Assembly: GCA_029821195.1 (NCBI GenBank)
Contig: JALGTU010000015.1
Location: 1 to 37,930 of the forward strand
Source of the DNA: Candidatus Zipacnadia bacterium
GTDB taxonomy: Bacteria > Armatimonadota > Zipacnadia > Zipacnadales > Zipacnadaceae
Direction of reading: 5' to 3'
Length of the DNA stretch: 37,930 nucleotides
In this document: one piece after another, positions 7,976-16,335 of the stretch
How the letters are laid out: every line of letters starts with the position of its first letter
Position numbering within the stretch: the first letter of the stretch is position 1
Position numbers and translations under genes: made by a program
The notes under the pieces: model-generated
Databases searched by the model: none
What the model was told of the DNA's origin: nothing
What the model saw: only the letters and a program-made list of their open reading frames with translations

Positions 7976-8956
7976 CTACGCCCAGGTTATCTCGCCCGCA
8001 GCCGCCGAGATGAGGACATCCTTGAGGAATTTGACCGCCTTCAGGAAGCCTTCGTCAGCGGTCATCAGGCTGTCTTCATGCTCGATGCTCAGTACACCGT
8101 CGTAGCCGTACATCCGCAAGGTGCTGATCAGGTCCTTCCAGACGCTGTCGTCGTGCCCATAGCCAACGGTGCGGAATATCCAGCTCCGGTTAGGCTCATC
8201 GCCGTAGTGCTTGGTGTCCAGCACCCCGTTGACCCGGGCATTCCACTGGTAGACACAGGAGTCTTTCGCATGGAAATGCTTGATAACCTCACCGTGCTCC
8301 TGCAACCAGCGTACCGCCGCCGCCGGCTCGATGCCCTGCCAGAACAGATGGCTGGGATCGAAGTTGGCGCAGATGCGCTCGCCGTACTTCCCGCACGCTT
8401 CGCGCAGCTTGATCAGCGTCTCGGGATTGTAGACCAGGAAGTTGGGGTGCATCTCGAAACAGATGTGGACCCCGTTGTTGGCGGCATAGCGCGCCTCTTT
8501 CTGCCAGTACGGTATCGCCACTTCATTCCACTGGTACTCGAGCGCCGCCAGATGATCCTCCGGCCAGGGCGCAACGACCCAGTTGGGCACCCGGTCCTGG
8601 GGCCCCCCGCCCGGCAGCCCGGAAAAGCCATTGACACACTCAATGCCTAGCTTGCTGGCCAGCTTGACCGTGGCCCGGAAACCCTCGTGATGGGCGTTGG
8701 CGATTCGCTTATCGGGATGCAGCGGGTTGCCGTGACAGCTCAGCCCCGACAGCACTAGCCCGCGGCTCTCGATCGCCTTCATAAAGGCATCCCGCTTGCG
8801 CTTGGAGCTATTCAGCTCCGCCAGACTACAATGGGCATCACCGGTGTAGTTCGCCGTACCGATCTCCACCGCCTCACAACCCGCCTCGACAAACCAGTCC
8901 AACGCCTCCTCGAACGGCAGATCCGCCTTCGCAACTGTAAATGCACCGACTTTCAT
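7976..8956 (-). CDS. Sugar phosphate isomerase/epimerase-like TIM-barrel protein
   Basis: 326 residues from the ATG at 8956, chosen because GGGAGGT lies 8 nt upstream; the open frame continues upstream without a ribosome site. It is a xylose-isomerase-like (AP endonuclease 2) barrel. Metal-ligand segments are in order: FEMHPN with E168, NFDPSHLFW with D200 and H203, HFHAKD with H229, and SIEHED with E292. These enzymes isomerise or epimerise sugars, inosose or keto-acids using a divalent metal. It is the last gene of a leftward operon after a Gfo/Idh dehydrogenase and an FSA-like aldolase (73-nt gap), which suggests catabolism of a polyol or sugar; the substrate is unknown. Confidence 0.87.
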   Translation of the reverse strand: MKVGAFTVAKADLPFEEALDWFVEAGCEAVEIGTANYTGDAHCSLAELNSSKRKRDAFMKAIESRGLVLSGLSCHGNPLHPDKRIANAHHEGFRATVKLASKLGIECVNGFSGLPGGGPQDRVPNWVVAPWPEDHLAALEYQWNEVAIPYWQKEARYAANNGVHICFEMHPNFLVYNPETLIKLREACGKYGERICANFDPSHLFWQGIEPAAAVRWLQEHGEVIKHFHAKDSCVYQWNARVNGVLDTKHYGDEPNRSWIFRTVGYGHDDSVWKDLISTLRMYGYDGVLSIEHEDSLMTADEGFLKAVKFLKDVLISAAAGEITWA

Positions 8957-9029
8957 TGCTTGTGACCTCCCTTCAAGACTCAATAATGGTCGAACTTGTT
9001 GCTTTCTACTTGCTTGAGCAACTACGCGC

Positions 9030-9689
9030 TCAGTCCTGCGGGATATTCGTGTATATCTCGATGAAAGCCTCCAGACCCTCGGTGGTCTGCGGGTGCGCAC
9101 ACATCGCCTCGAAAACGTCGAAGGGCACGGCAACGGCATGGGCCCCGGCAAGTATAGACTCGATTACCTGATCCACATCCTTGATGCTGGCCGCGATTAT
9201 TGCAGTCTCGCACAATTCGAAGGCTTCGAAAAGCTGTCGGATTTTTCGGACCGTTTCGATACCGTTGTATCCTAGCATCTTGGCGCGACCGATGAAGGGG
9301 CTAATAAATGGCGATTCTGCCAGCCCCGCCAGCAACCCTTGAGTCGGATTGAATATTAGGGTGGCGTTGGTGCGGATCCCTTCGGGCACCAGAATCTTCA
9401 CTGCGGTCAACCCCGCTTTATTGGCTGCTATCTTGATCGCCAACATGGGGTCAATCTGATGCAGTTCGCGGGCACAGGCACAGATTTCCTCCGTGCTCCG
9501 CCCCACTGCCTGCACTGCTATCGGACCTTCGAAGAACTCGCGTATCTCTGCCACGACCTGACGATAGCTCTTGCCCGTGTGCCCCATCTTCTCCGGGTTA
9601 GTAGCGATCCCGTCAACCAGGCCAGTGCTCACGGCGTCTTTCAGTTGCTGGACGTCCGCCGTATCTAGAAAAATACGGTGCGCACTCAT
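9030..9689 (-). CDS. Fructose-6-phosphate aldolase/transaldolase-like enzyme
   Basis: 220 residues, the size of the short FSA/TalC class of transaldolases, which form Schiff bases. Seen: IFLDTADV (about 5-12, catalytic Asp), GIATNP (TNP motif, near 30), AIKIAAN with the putative Schiff-base Lys (about 83), then TNATLIFNPTQGLLAG and FISPFIGR, matching the family's ILD and APF.GR blocks. The ATG at 9689 is preceded by AAAGGAG at 11 nt; an upstream in-frame ATG lacks such a site. It lies 118 nt after the Gfo/Idh gene and 73 nt before the isomerase. The choice between aldolase and transaldolase activity is not decidable here. Confidence 0.85.
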   Translation of the reverse strand: MSAHRIFLDTADVQQLKDAVSTGLVDGIATNPEKMGHTGKSYRQVVAEIREFFEGPIAVQAVGRSTEEICACARELHQIDPMLAIKIAANKAGLTAVKILVPEGIRTNATLIFNPTQGLLAGLAESPFISPFIGRAKMLGYNGIETVRKIRQLFEAFELCETAIIAASIKDVDQVIESILAGAHAVAVPFDVFEAMCAHPQTTEGLEAFIEIYTNIPQD

Positions 9690-9807
9690 ACAACTATATA
9701 CTCCTTTCGCCCCGAGTAGTCGGTATAGAACTGCACACACTCTTCAAAAGGCGGTTCAGCCTCATTCAGCCCGCAGACCGACCTTCAGACTTGCGCCGCA
9801 CCCCAAC

Positions 9808-10989
9808 TCAGGCGGTCTCGACTTCCGCCCAGCCGCCAGCATCGGCGGAGCCTTCGCACGCTTCCAGGACTGCCTGCGTCTTTACGGCATCGGCGAAGTT
9901 AGGCGCCGGGCTTTCGCCCTTCTCAATGCCCACCAGCAGGTCAGCGACCGTGTTGATGAAGGTATGCTCGTAGCCGATGATGTGCCCCGGCGGCCAATAG
10001 CGCCCGCCGCCGTCGGGCAGTCCCAGGAAGGGATGGACCTCCTCAGTGGCCTGGATGGTGCGGAAGCCCTGAAGGCCGCCCTCGTCGTCCCCGCTGTAGT
10101 ACTCCAGCTCGTTCATCCGCTCCAGGTTGAAGATGATGCTGCCCTTCGAGCCGTTGACCTCGAACCAGTTGTAGTTCTTATGGCCCGGGGCGAAACGGGT
10201 AGCCTCCATCGTGCCCAGCGCGCCATTGGCGAACCGGGCCAGCGCGACCACACCGTCATCCACGTCCACCTTGACCTTCTCGCCACCGCCAGCCGTGGCG
10301 CCCAGCGTGGCGTCCACCCCGCCCAGCGCCGGCCGTTCCTTGACAAAGGTCTCCATATCGCAGCAGACCCGCTCAATATCCCCGACCAGCCACAGCGCCA
10401 GGTCAATGCTGTGAGCGAGCAGGTCGCCCAGCGCCCCGGAGCCGGCAACGGCCTTCTGCGCCCGCCAGACCGCCGGCATCTCCGGGTCCATCATCCAATC
10501 CTGGAGATACTGCGAGCGCCAGTGATAGATCGTGCCCAGCGCACCGTCGGCGATCATCTGTTTGGCCAGCGAAACCGCCGGAGCACGCCGATAGTTGTGG
10601 CAGACCATATGCACCACGCCGGCTGCTTCGACGGCAGCCAGCGCCTGGCGCGCTTCGGCCAGGTTCATCGCCAGCGGCTTCTCGCAGAAGACGTGTTTGC
10701 CCGCCTGCGCAGCCTTGATCGCCATCGCCACATGCACATTATTCGGCGTCGCGATGTCAATCAGGTCAATGTCATCCCGCGCGATCAGCGCCTCAAAGTC
10801 CGTCTCGACATCCTCCCAGCCCATCGCCGCGGCCGCGGCCTGGACCGCGGCCTCGTTACGGCCGCACAGGGCCTGCAACACCGGCTTGCTCTCGATTTCG
10901 GGAAAATAAAACGGGACCTGCCGGTACGCATTGCTGTGCGCCCGGCCCATAAAACTGTAGCCGACCAGACCAACTCTGACCTCGCCCAT
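9808..10989 (-). CDS. Gfo/Idh/MocA-family NAD(P)-dependent oxidoreductase
   Basis: 393 residues from the ATG at 10989, preceded by AAAGGAGG at 8 nt. The N-terminal Rossmann domain has VGLVGYSFMGRAH (about 5-17). VFCEKPLA (about 98) carries the family EKP lysine, and a C-terminal alpha/beta domain of about 250 residues follows. The family oxidises or epimerises sugars, inositols and glycosides. It is the first gene of the leftward operon with the FSA-like aldolase and TIM-barrel isomerase, and is divergent from the URO-D-like gene across a 177-nt region. The substrate is not identifiable. Confidence 0.9.
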   Translation of the reverse strand: MGEVRVGLVGYSFMGRAHSNAYRQVPFYFPEIESKPVLQALCGRNEAAVQAAAAAMGWEDVETDFEALIARDDIDLIDIATPNNVHVAMAIKAAQAGKHVFCEKPLAMNLAEARQALAAVEAAGVVHMVCHNYRRAPAVSLAKQMIADGALGTIYHWRSQYLQDWMMDPEMPAVWRAQKAVAGSGALGDLLAHSIDLALWLVGDIERVCCDMETFVKERPALGGVDATLGATAGGGEKVKVDVDDGVVALARFANGALGTMEATRFAPGHKNYNWFEVNGSKGSIIFNLERMNELEYYSGDDEGGLQGFRTIQATEEVHPFLGLPDGGGRYWPPGHIIGYEHTFINTVADLLVGIEKGESPAPNFADAVKTQAVLEACEGSADAGGWAEVETA

Positions 10990-11044
10990 CGTAGTCGCCT
11001 CCTTTGCGGATTGCGTCGCGTTCTGGCTTGCCACCTTTACGAAG

Positions 11045-11099
11045 CAGTGCAATGTTTGGTATATTTTAGCTGCCCGCGCCGATAATCCTTCTTGCACTG
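11045..11099. promoter_or_regulatory. Inverted repeat in a divergent promoter region
   Basis: CAGTGCAA (11045-11052) and TTGCACTG (11092-11099) are exact inverted copies separated by 39 nt. They flank an AT-rich segment with TATATT (11060-11065) between the divergent Gfo/Idh and URO-D-like genes. This spacing suits looped or paired regulator binding, but no regulator gene is nearby. Confidence 0.35.
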
Positions 11100-11166
11100 G
11101 GGAAAATCGCCGGCCCTCGGCAGGCGACGAGACTGGCTAGCGGTTACTATCAAAGGAGTGATCGTG

Positions 11167-12258
11167 TTGACCTCGCGCGAACGTTTGCTGTGCGCAATGC
11201 GCCTAGGCACACCCGATCGGGTGCCGGTCGCGCCCTTCGGCCTGGGCGCGCTGGACCCCGGAAGTGCCCTGGCGCAGGAGCTTATCGAGCGTACTGATAT
11301 CTTCCTGGAGGTATGGTGCGGCGGCGAGCAATACTCGGGGCAGGTTAATGACTCTCAAATCTGGTCCAGCGGCGACCCCTGCCTGGGGGCTGCCGCCGAA
11401 ATCCGTACCCACACGGAGGGGAGCAAAAGGGTCACTACGTACGAGACGCCCCAAGGCCCGCTGCGCTCGGTCATCGAGCACACCGGCGTGACCACAGCCC
11501 AGACGGAATTCCCCTGCAAGAGCCTTGCAGACGCCGAGAAGATACTCTCTATCCCTTACGAGCCACCACAGATAGACGCCACCAACTATCACCGCTGGGC
11601 GGAGCGGCTGGGCGGACAGAGCCTGGTGCTGGTGACTATAGGGGATGCGGTCAACTGGGTGGCCGAACTGTTCGCGCCCCAGGAGTTCTGCCTGATGTGG
11701 GCGGACGTCCCCGAACTGATGATCGAGCTGACCGAGACAGCCGCCGACCGGCTCTGCTACTTCTACGGTGAACTGTGCAAGGCTGGTGCTAAGTACTTCC
11801 GCGTCTATGGCGGCGAATATGTTTCGGTGCAACTCGGGCCGGAAGCCTTCCAGCGCCTGGTGGTCGAGCCCGACCGGCGCATCTTTGACCTAGTACGCCG
11901 CTACGAGGGCGTGGTGCACTTCCACAACCACGGGCCGATGACTCGCTTCTACGACCAGCTCCTGGAGATTGGCATTGATTCCCTGGACCCGCTGGAAGCC
12001 CCGCCATGGGGCGACTGTGATATCGCCGAAGCCAAAGCGCGCATCGGCCACAGCATCTGCCTGGTCGGCAATATTGACGATATGGAGGTCCTGGGCAAGT
12101 ATCCGACCGAGAAGATATTGGGGATGGGGCGAGAGCTGATTGAAAAGGCCGGTCCCGATGGCTACATCCTCGCCGGAACTAGCTCCGGCACTTATACCGA
12201 GCACGCCGCCCGCAACTTTCTGGCGCTGGTCGAGCTGTCCGAGCAGATGGCGGGCTGA
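11167..12258 (+). CDS. Uroporphyrinogen decarboxylase-like (URO-D/MtaA superfamily) protein
   Basis: 363 residues from the TTG at 11167, with AAAGGAG 8 nt upstream; this gives the family-typical start MTSRERLL. GTG at 11164 is the alternative. Family signs: RLGTPDRVPV (about 12-21), a central helical region with GDAVNW, the block HNHGPMTRFYDQLLEIGIDSLDPLE (His positions near 250 in the metal or porphyrin cleft), ICLVGNIDD, and GTSSGTYTEHAARNF near the end. True HemE is about 340-350 residues with an N-terminal RAWRQAGR-type motif that is absent here, so this is a paralogue, perhaps a corrinoid methyltransferase-like or sugar-linked enzyme. No partner corrinoid protein is seen. Confidence 0.8.
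   Translation: MTSRERLLCAMRLGTPDRVPVAPFGLGALDPGSALAQELIERTDIFLEVWCGGEQYSGQVNDSQIWSSGDPCLGAAAEIRTHTEGSKRVTTYETPQGPLRSVIEHTGVTTAQTEFPCKSLADAEKILSIPYEPPQIDATNYHRWAERLGGQSLVLVTIGDAVNWVAELFAPQEFCLMWADVPELMIELTETAADRLCYFYGELCKAGAKYFRVYGGEYVSVQLGPEAFQRLVVEPDRRIFDLVRRYEGVVHFHNHGPMTRFYDQLLEIGIDSLDPLEAPPWGDCDIAEAKARIGHSICLVGNIDDMEVLGKYPTEKILGMGRELIEKAGPDGYILAGTSSGTYTEHAARNFLALVELSEQMAG
12226..12254 (+). repeat. Direct repeat, copy 1 (3' end of the URO-D-like gene)
   Basis: These 29 nt at the end of the URO-D-like gene recur at 13927-13955 with 27 of 29 bases identical. The two copies bracket the FAD oxidoreductase gene. Confidence 0.85.
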
Positions 12259-12261
12259 GTT

Positions 12262-12276
12262 GGAGCTAGCAGCTCC
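12262..12276 (+). terminator. Short hairpin after the URO-D-like gene
   Basis: GGAGCT / AGCTCC around an AGC loop, 3 nt after the stop codon. It lacks a run of U, so it may only protect the 3' end. Confidence 0.35.
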
Positions 12277-12470
12277 GGTAGTTGTCTAATTGGCCACCAG
12301 TAAGCTCGGGCAAGGCTGTGAATTATTCACTTCTGCGCTTACGTCATCAGCATGAGTAGGAACTGCTAACAGATTCGAAGCATGTATCAGTAGAGTACAG
12401 ACAAATGGGAAATCTCGGGCTAATATTGGGGCAGCGATTGTCGGAGATTGACTGGACAGAGGAGTCTGCC

Positions 12471-13913
12471 ATGACTGCAGAGCTACGCAAGGGCGCGATC
12501 TACAAGACCACCACCGAGGCGAAGGTGGTCGAGGACGTAGACGTACTGGTGGTGGGAGGGGGCGCCGCCGGCGTCATCGCTGCGATCGCAGCCGCTCGTG
12601 CAGGTGCCGATACGGTTCTGCTCGAACGCACCGGCACCCTCGGGGGCATGATGACTACAGGCAATGCCGGATTGACGAGCTTCATCACCCATCAGAAAAG
12701 CCCGTCGGTTCAGCGCGAGATCCTCGCTGAGCTGGGCGCTGACCCGTCTGCCGTACAGATCGCAGGCGGGCTGCCGATGGAGATCACGCGACGCCTACTC
12801 GAAAGCGGGGCGGCTGTGGGAACCGAGGGCACTGCGGGCAGCTATGTATTCACTTCCCCCCCAGAGTTCAAGTGGCTCTTACTTGACATGATGGAGGAAG
12901 CTGGCGTCAGGCTCCTGCTCCACTGTCTTGCGGTGGACACTGTCCAGACAGATGGCAACCTGCGTGGGGTTGTCTTCGAAAGCAAGGAAGGACGCCAGGT
13001 AGTTCTTGCCCGACAGACCGTTGACGCGACGGGCGACGCAGACATCGCCGCAAGGGCCGGTTGTCCCTTTGTATTGGGAGTAGGGCCGGACGATATGGCC
13101 GCGAAGGAAAATGAGGCGAACATCGGCACTATGACAAGCATGGGTGTTATGTACCGCATGGCAAACGTGGACCTGGGCAAGACCCTTGCATTTCTCATGG
13201 ATCACCGGGATCAGTTCGATATGCAGGCAATGGCGCTCTATACCCTCGAGGAGGCCCACAAGCGCTTCCTAAAGGCGGAGATGGTGACGTTTGTGGTCAA
13301 GGGCAAGCAGATCGGGCTACAAGTATACAACAGTCCCCTACCAGGGGTGGTGACGCTGTGCTGCCCCAGCTACGCAGGCAACGGACTGCGGGTCGCGGAT
13401 CTCACCCGCGGGGAGTTCGAGATGAAGCGGACCATCCGTGAGCAGATTTGTGACATTAGGAGCCTGCCCGGCTTTGAGCAGAGCTTTGTGATCGACTGCC
13501 CCGATATTTGCGTGCGCGAGACCCGACACATCCGTGGAGAATATGTCCTGAGTATCGAGGATGTCTTAGACGGTCGGGACTTTGCCGACTCGATTGGCCG
13601 TGGCGCGCACACAGTGGACGCACACGCCATCCCCGAGAAGATCAGGCGCAGACGCGTGCCGCGCAACTGGTGCTTCCACATTCCGTACCGGTGCCTGGTG
13701 CCCAAGGGGGTGGATAACCTGCTCGTGGCCGGCCGGTGCGCGTCCTACACACACGAAGCCTTCGGCTGCGCCCGGCCCACCGTGCAGTGCATGGTCACGG
13801 GCGAGGCCGCAGGCGTAGCAGCGGCCATCTGTTGTGCCAGAGATATCTCACCGCGTCAACTCGATCCTGCCGCTCTCCGAGAGGAACTTACGACCAACGG
13901 CGTGCTCCTCTAG
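12471..13913 (+). CDS. FAD-dependent oxidoreductase (FAD_oxidored family)
   Basis: 480 residues from the ATG at 12471 with AGAGGAG 6 nt upstream. Rossmann FAD motif VDVLVVGGGAAGVIAAIAAA (about 24-43), then LLERTGTLGGMMTTGN (about 50-65), DATGDADIAARAG (about 183-195), and a C-terminal FAD block LLVAGRCASYTHEAFGCARPTVQCMVTGEAAG. This architecture is common in FAD enzymes next to sugar-catabolic genes of Planctomycetes, Lentisphaerae and Armatimonadota; substrates are mostly unknown. The gene sits between two copies of a 29-nt direct repeat, and its upstream 200 nt look less GC-rich than the neighbours, suggesting later arrival. Confidence 0.88.
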   Translation: MTAELRKGAIYKTTTEAKVVEDVDVLVVGGGAAGVIAAIAAARAGADTVLLERTGTLGGMMTTGNAGLTSFITHQKSPSVQREILAELGADPSAVQIAGGLPMEITRRLLESGAAVGTEGTAGSYVFTSPPEFKWLLLDMMEEAGVRLLLHCLAVDTVQTDGNLRGVVFESKEGRQVVLARQTVDATGDADIAARAGCPFVLGVGPDDMAAKENEANIGTMTSMGVMYRMANVDLGKTLAFLMDHRDQFDMQAMALYTLEEAHKRFLKAEMVTFVVKGKQIGLQVYNSPLPGVVTLCCPSYAGNGLRVADLTRGEFEMKRTIREQICDIRSLPGFEQSFVIDCPDICVRETRHIRGEYVLSIEDVLDGRDFADSIGRGAHTVDAHAIPEKIRRRRVPRNWCFHIPYRCLVPKGVDNLLVAGRCASYTHEAFGCARPTVQCMVTGEAAGVAAAICCARDISPRQLDPAALREELTTNGVLL

Positions 13914-13926
13914 ACTAGACGGCAGA

Positions 13927-13962
13927 CTGGCCGAGCTATCCGAGCAGATGGCGGGGCGCTAG
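13927..13962 (+). repeat. Direct repeat, copy 2: relic of a URO-D-like gene end
   Basis: 27 of 29 bases (13927-13955) match the end of the URO-D-like gene. Read in the matching frame it gives LAELSEQMAGR followed by TAG at 13960-13962, against LVELSEQMAG in the intact gene. It lies directly after the FAD oxidoreductase stop and overlaps the stop of the convergent dehydrogenase gene. Confidence 0.75.
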
Positions 13963-15158
13963 AACCAGCCCCGGTCGGCCATTGCCTTGACCAGCTCATC
14001 TACGGCCAGCGCCCAGGCCGCCGTACGCATAGTCATCCGCTCGTCAGCAAAGTCCCACACCCGGCCGGCAGTCTCGGCCATGGTCTTGTCAATTACCTGG
14101 TAGGTTTCCTGCTCCGTGGTCATCGCACCGGATTTGCCCAGGCGCCATTCGAGATACGAGGCCACCACACCACCGCTGTTGGCCAGGATGTCGGGGACGA
14201 CCGTGACACCGTTTTCCGCCAGGATCGCGTCGCCTTCGCTGGTGACGGGGTGATTGGCCGCTTCGATAATCAGCTTGGTTGTCACCGAGTCGGCGTTCTG
14301 CTCGGTCAGCACCTCGCCGGAAGCAGCGGGAATCAAGAAATCCACCGGCAAGGCCAGCAGTTCCGCATTGCTGATACGAGTCGGCCCAAAATCAATGAGC
14401 AAGTGGCCAGCGGCGACGTGCTCCAGCAAGCCATATATGTCAATGCCCTGCTCATCGTAGATACCGCCGTGGATGTCGGCGACGCCGACAATGCACACGC
14501 CCCTATCGGCCAGGAACTGGCACGTCCAGCTCCCAACATTACCGAAGCCCTGTACAGCACAGGTCGCACCCGCCAGCGATTCGCCACCGGCCTGCTCCCA
14601 GGCCAAAGCAGCAACCGCAGCTACCCCCCGCCCTGTCGCTTCGCGGCGGCCAGCAAGACCGCCATTGCGTGGGGGCTTGCCGGTGACGCTTTCGGGGATG
14701 TGCGTCTCCCCGTAGATAATGGCCATGTCCCGCGGGTTAGTGCCCATGTCTGGAGCCGGCACGTAGTCCAGCGGATAGAAGAACTCCTTGCGGATCATAT
14801 GCACGAATTCCTTGATCAGGCTGTCTTTCTCCAACGGGGCCAGCTTCTGCGGATCGGCCTTGATGCTCGACTTACCCCCCCCAAAAGGAATCTGGCTCAA
14901 TGCTGTCTTCATAGACATCAACTCAGCCAGATCCTGAGTCTCCTCAAGCGTCACATTGGGGTCGAAGCGAATACCGCCTTTGGCTACCCCCCGCGCGGTA
15001 TTGTGATACACCACATGTGCGTCAGCGCAAAAGAATTCGTCGCCCAGCGGCAGACTCAGCGCAAAGCTGATCTGCTTCTCCGGCCGAGACAGCAGCTCCC
15101 GGGCAGGTGCCGGGATGTCGATAACCTGGCGCAGAGCTTCGTAGTCAACGACAGACAT
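13959..15158 (-). CDS. gdhA: Glu/Leu/Phe/Val dehydrogenase (glutamate dehydrogenase type)
   Basis: 399 residues from the ATG at 15158, with AAGGAGG 8 nt upstream. It catalyses reversible NAD(P)-linked oxidative deamination, probably of glutamate. Seen: GGIRF (61-65), MKTAL with K84, GGGKSSIKADP (93-103), APDMGT with catalytic D137, GFGNVGS dinucleotide motif (204-210), IEAANHPVT near 300, and PDILANSGGVVASYLEW near 325. The length fits hexameric GDH of the small class. It lies 82 nt downstream of murG on the same strand with no clear terminator between, so it may be transcribed from the end of the cell-wall operon. Leucine or phenylalanine dehydrogenases are usually shorter, so GDH is favoured. 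Confidence 0.9.
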   Translation of the reverse strand: MSVVDYEALRQVIDIPAPARELLSRPEKQISFALSLPLGDEFFCADAHVVYHNTARGVAKGGIRFDPNVTLEETQDLAELMSMKTALSQIPFGGGKSSIKADPQKLAPLEKDSLIKEFVHMIRKEFFYPLDYVPAPDMGTNPRDMAIIYGETHIPESVTGKPPRNGGLAGRREATGRGVAAVAALAWEQAGGESLAGATCAVQGFGNVGSWTCQFLADRGVCIVGVADIHGGIYDEQGIDIYGLLEHVAAGHLLIDFGPTRISNAELLALPVDFLIPAASGEVLTEQNADSVTTKLIIEAANHPVTSEGDAILAENGVTVVPDILANSGGVVASYLEWRLGKSGAMTTEQETYQVIDKTMAETAGRVWDFADERMTMRTAAWALAVDELVKAMADRGWF

Positions 15159-15240
15159 TCGAGTCGCCTCCTTAGGGTCTATCCGGCGGCCGACAGTTAC
15201 GGCACGCAACGACGGCAAGCGCCGGGAATCTCACCTCATT

Positions 15241-16335
15241 CTACATCTGTATCAACAGCCGCGCAATGTACCGCGCGGCCTCCGGCCGACCCAGGATGGC
15301 GCTCGCCTCGGCCATTGCCCGGCGTTGCTCCTCATCACGATACAGAGCAAGTATCGCGTCTGCAAGAGTCGGGCCGGACAGATCAGCGTCCACGATGACC
15401 ACCGCACCACCTACCTTCGCCACCGCAGCAGCGTTGTAGCTCTGGTGGTGGGCAGCGTGGGGGTAGGGCACCAGTATCAGCGGCTTGCCCAATGCGGTGG
15501 CTTCCCCGATGCTGCTGGAGCCCGCGCGGCTGACGATCAGATCTGCCGCGGCCATGGCCGCTCCCATCTGCTCCAGAAAGGCAAAACACCAGTACGCGGG
15601 GGGCACCAGCCCAAGCCTGTCAGTTTCTGCTTTCACCACATCGTAGTCACGCCGCCCCGCCAGATGGACGATTTGGAGGTCAGGCTCGGCCACGAGCGTG
15701 GGCAGGGCCGCCAGTAGCGCCTGGTTGATACTGCTGGCCCCCTGGCTCCCCCCGGTCACCAGAACGGTAAACTTATCGGCGTCCAAGCCCAGCAGTTCCC
15801 GTCCCTGCTGAGCGCCGGCAGTGAGTATCTGTTTGCGGACCGGGGCGCCGGTGGGGACAGTATTGGCTCCGGGGAGGTGTTCGGCAGTCTCAGCAAAGGC
15901 CAGTGTCACCAGCTTGGCCCCCCTGCTGAGCAGGCGGCCCGTCCGATCCGGGTAGGCGTCCCCAATGTGCACCACCCGCGGCACTCCTAGCAGCCGGGCC
16001 GCACTCATTACCGGCGCAGTCACGTAGCCGCCGGTGCCGAAGATTACCGTGGGACGAAAGCGGCGCAGCAGCCGGAGGGCCTGCGCCGTACTGCGCAGGA
16101 AAGCAAGACTACTGGGCACCAGCCTCCAGGAGAGTCCGTACGGGAAGGGCCGCGCAGAGATGAACGCCGCGGGTAGACCACTCTGGGCGAGAACCGGATT
16201 GTTACGGTCAGGTGCGGCGCCGATCAGCAGAATCTCGACACCATCGTCCCGGTCGCGAAGTTGCTCCCCCACGGCCAGAGCCGGGAAGAGGTGGCCGGCC
16301 GTCCCACCGCCTGCCAGCACTATCCGCGCGCTCAT
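15241..16335 (-). CDS. murG: MurG, lipid II-forming GlcNAc transferase
   Basis: 364 residues. It transfers GlcNAc from UDP-GlcNAc to lipid I at the inner membrane face. N-terminal GGGTAGHLFPALA (9-21), TGGYV (101-105), GGSQGASSIN (195-204), the UDP-binding RAGSSSIGEATALGKP region (Glu near 274) and PYPHAAHHQSYNA. The usual HEQN segment of the acceptor-binding region reads HIGDA (123-127), so E, Q and N are all replaced. The start overlaps the ftsW stop as ATGA, showing translational coupling. It is the last wall gene in the cluster; murC and murB do not follow. Confidence 0.93.
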   Translation of the reverse strand: MSARIVLAGGGTAGHLFPALAVGEQLRDRDDGVEILLIGAAPDRNNPVLAQSGLPAAFISARPFPYGLSWRLVPSSLAFLRSTAQALRLLRRFRPTVIFGTGGYVTAPVMSAARLLGVPRVVHIGDAYPDRTGRLLSRGAKLVTLAFAETAEHLPGANTVPTGAPVRKQILTAGAQQGRELLGLDADKFTVLVTGGSQGASSINQALLAALPTLVAEPDLQIVHLAGRRDYDVVKAETDRLGLVPPAYWCFAFLEQMGAAMAAADLIVSRAGSSSIGEATALGKPLILVPYPHAAHHQSYNAAAVAKVGGAVVIVDADLSGPTLADAILALYRDEEQRRAMAEASAILGRPEAARYIARLLIQM

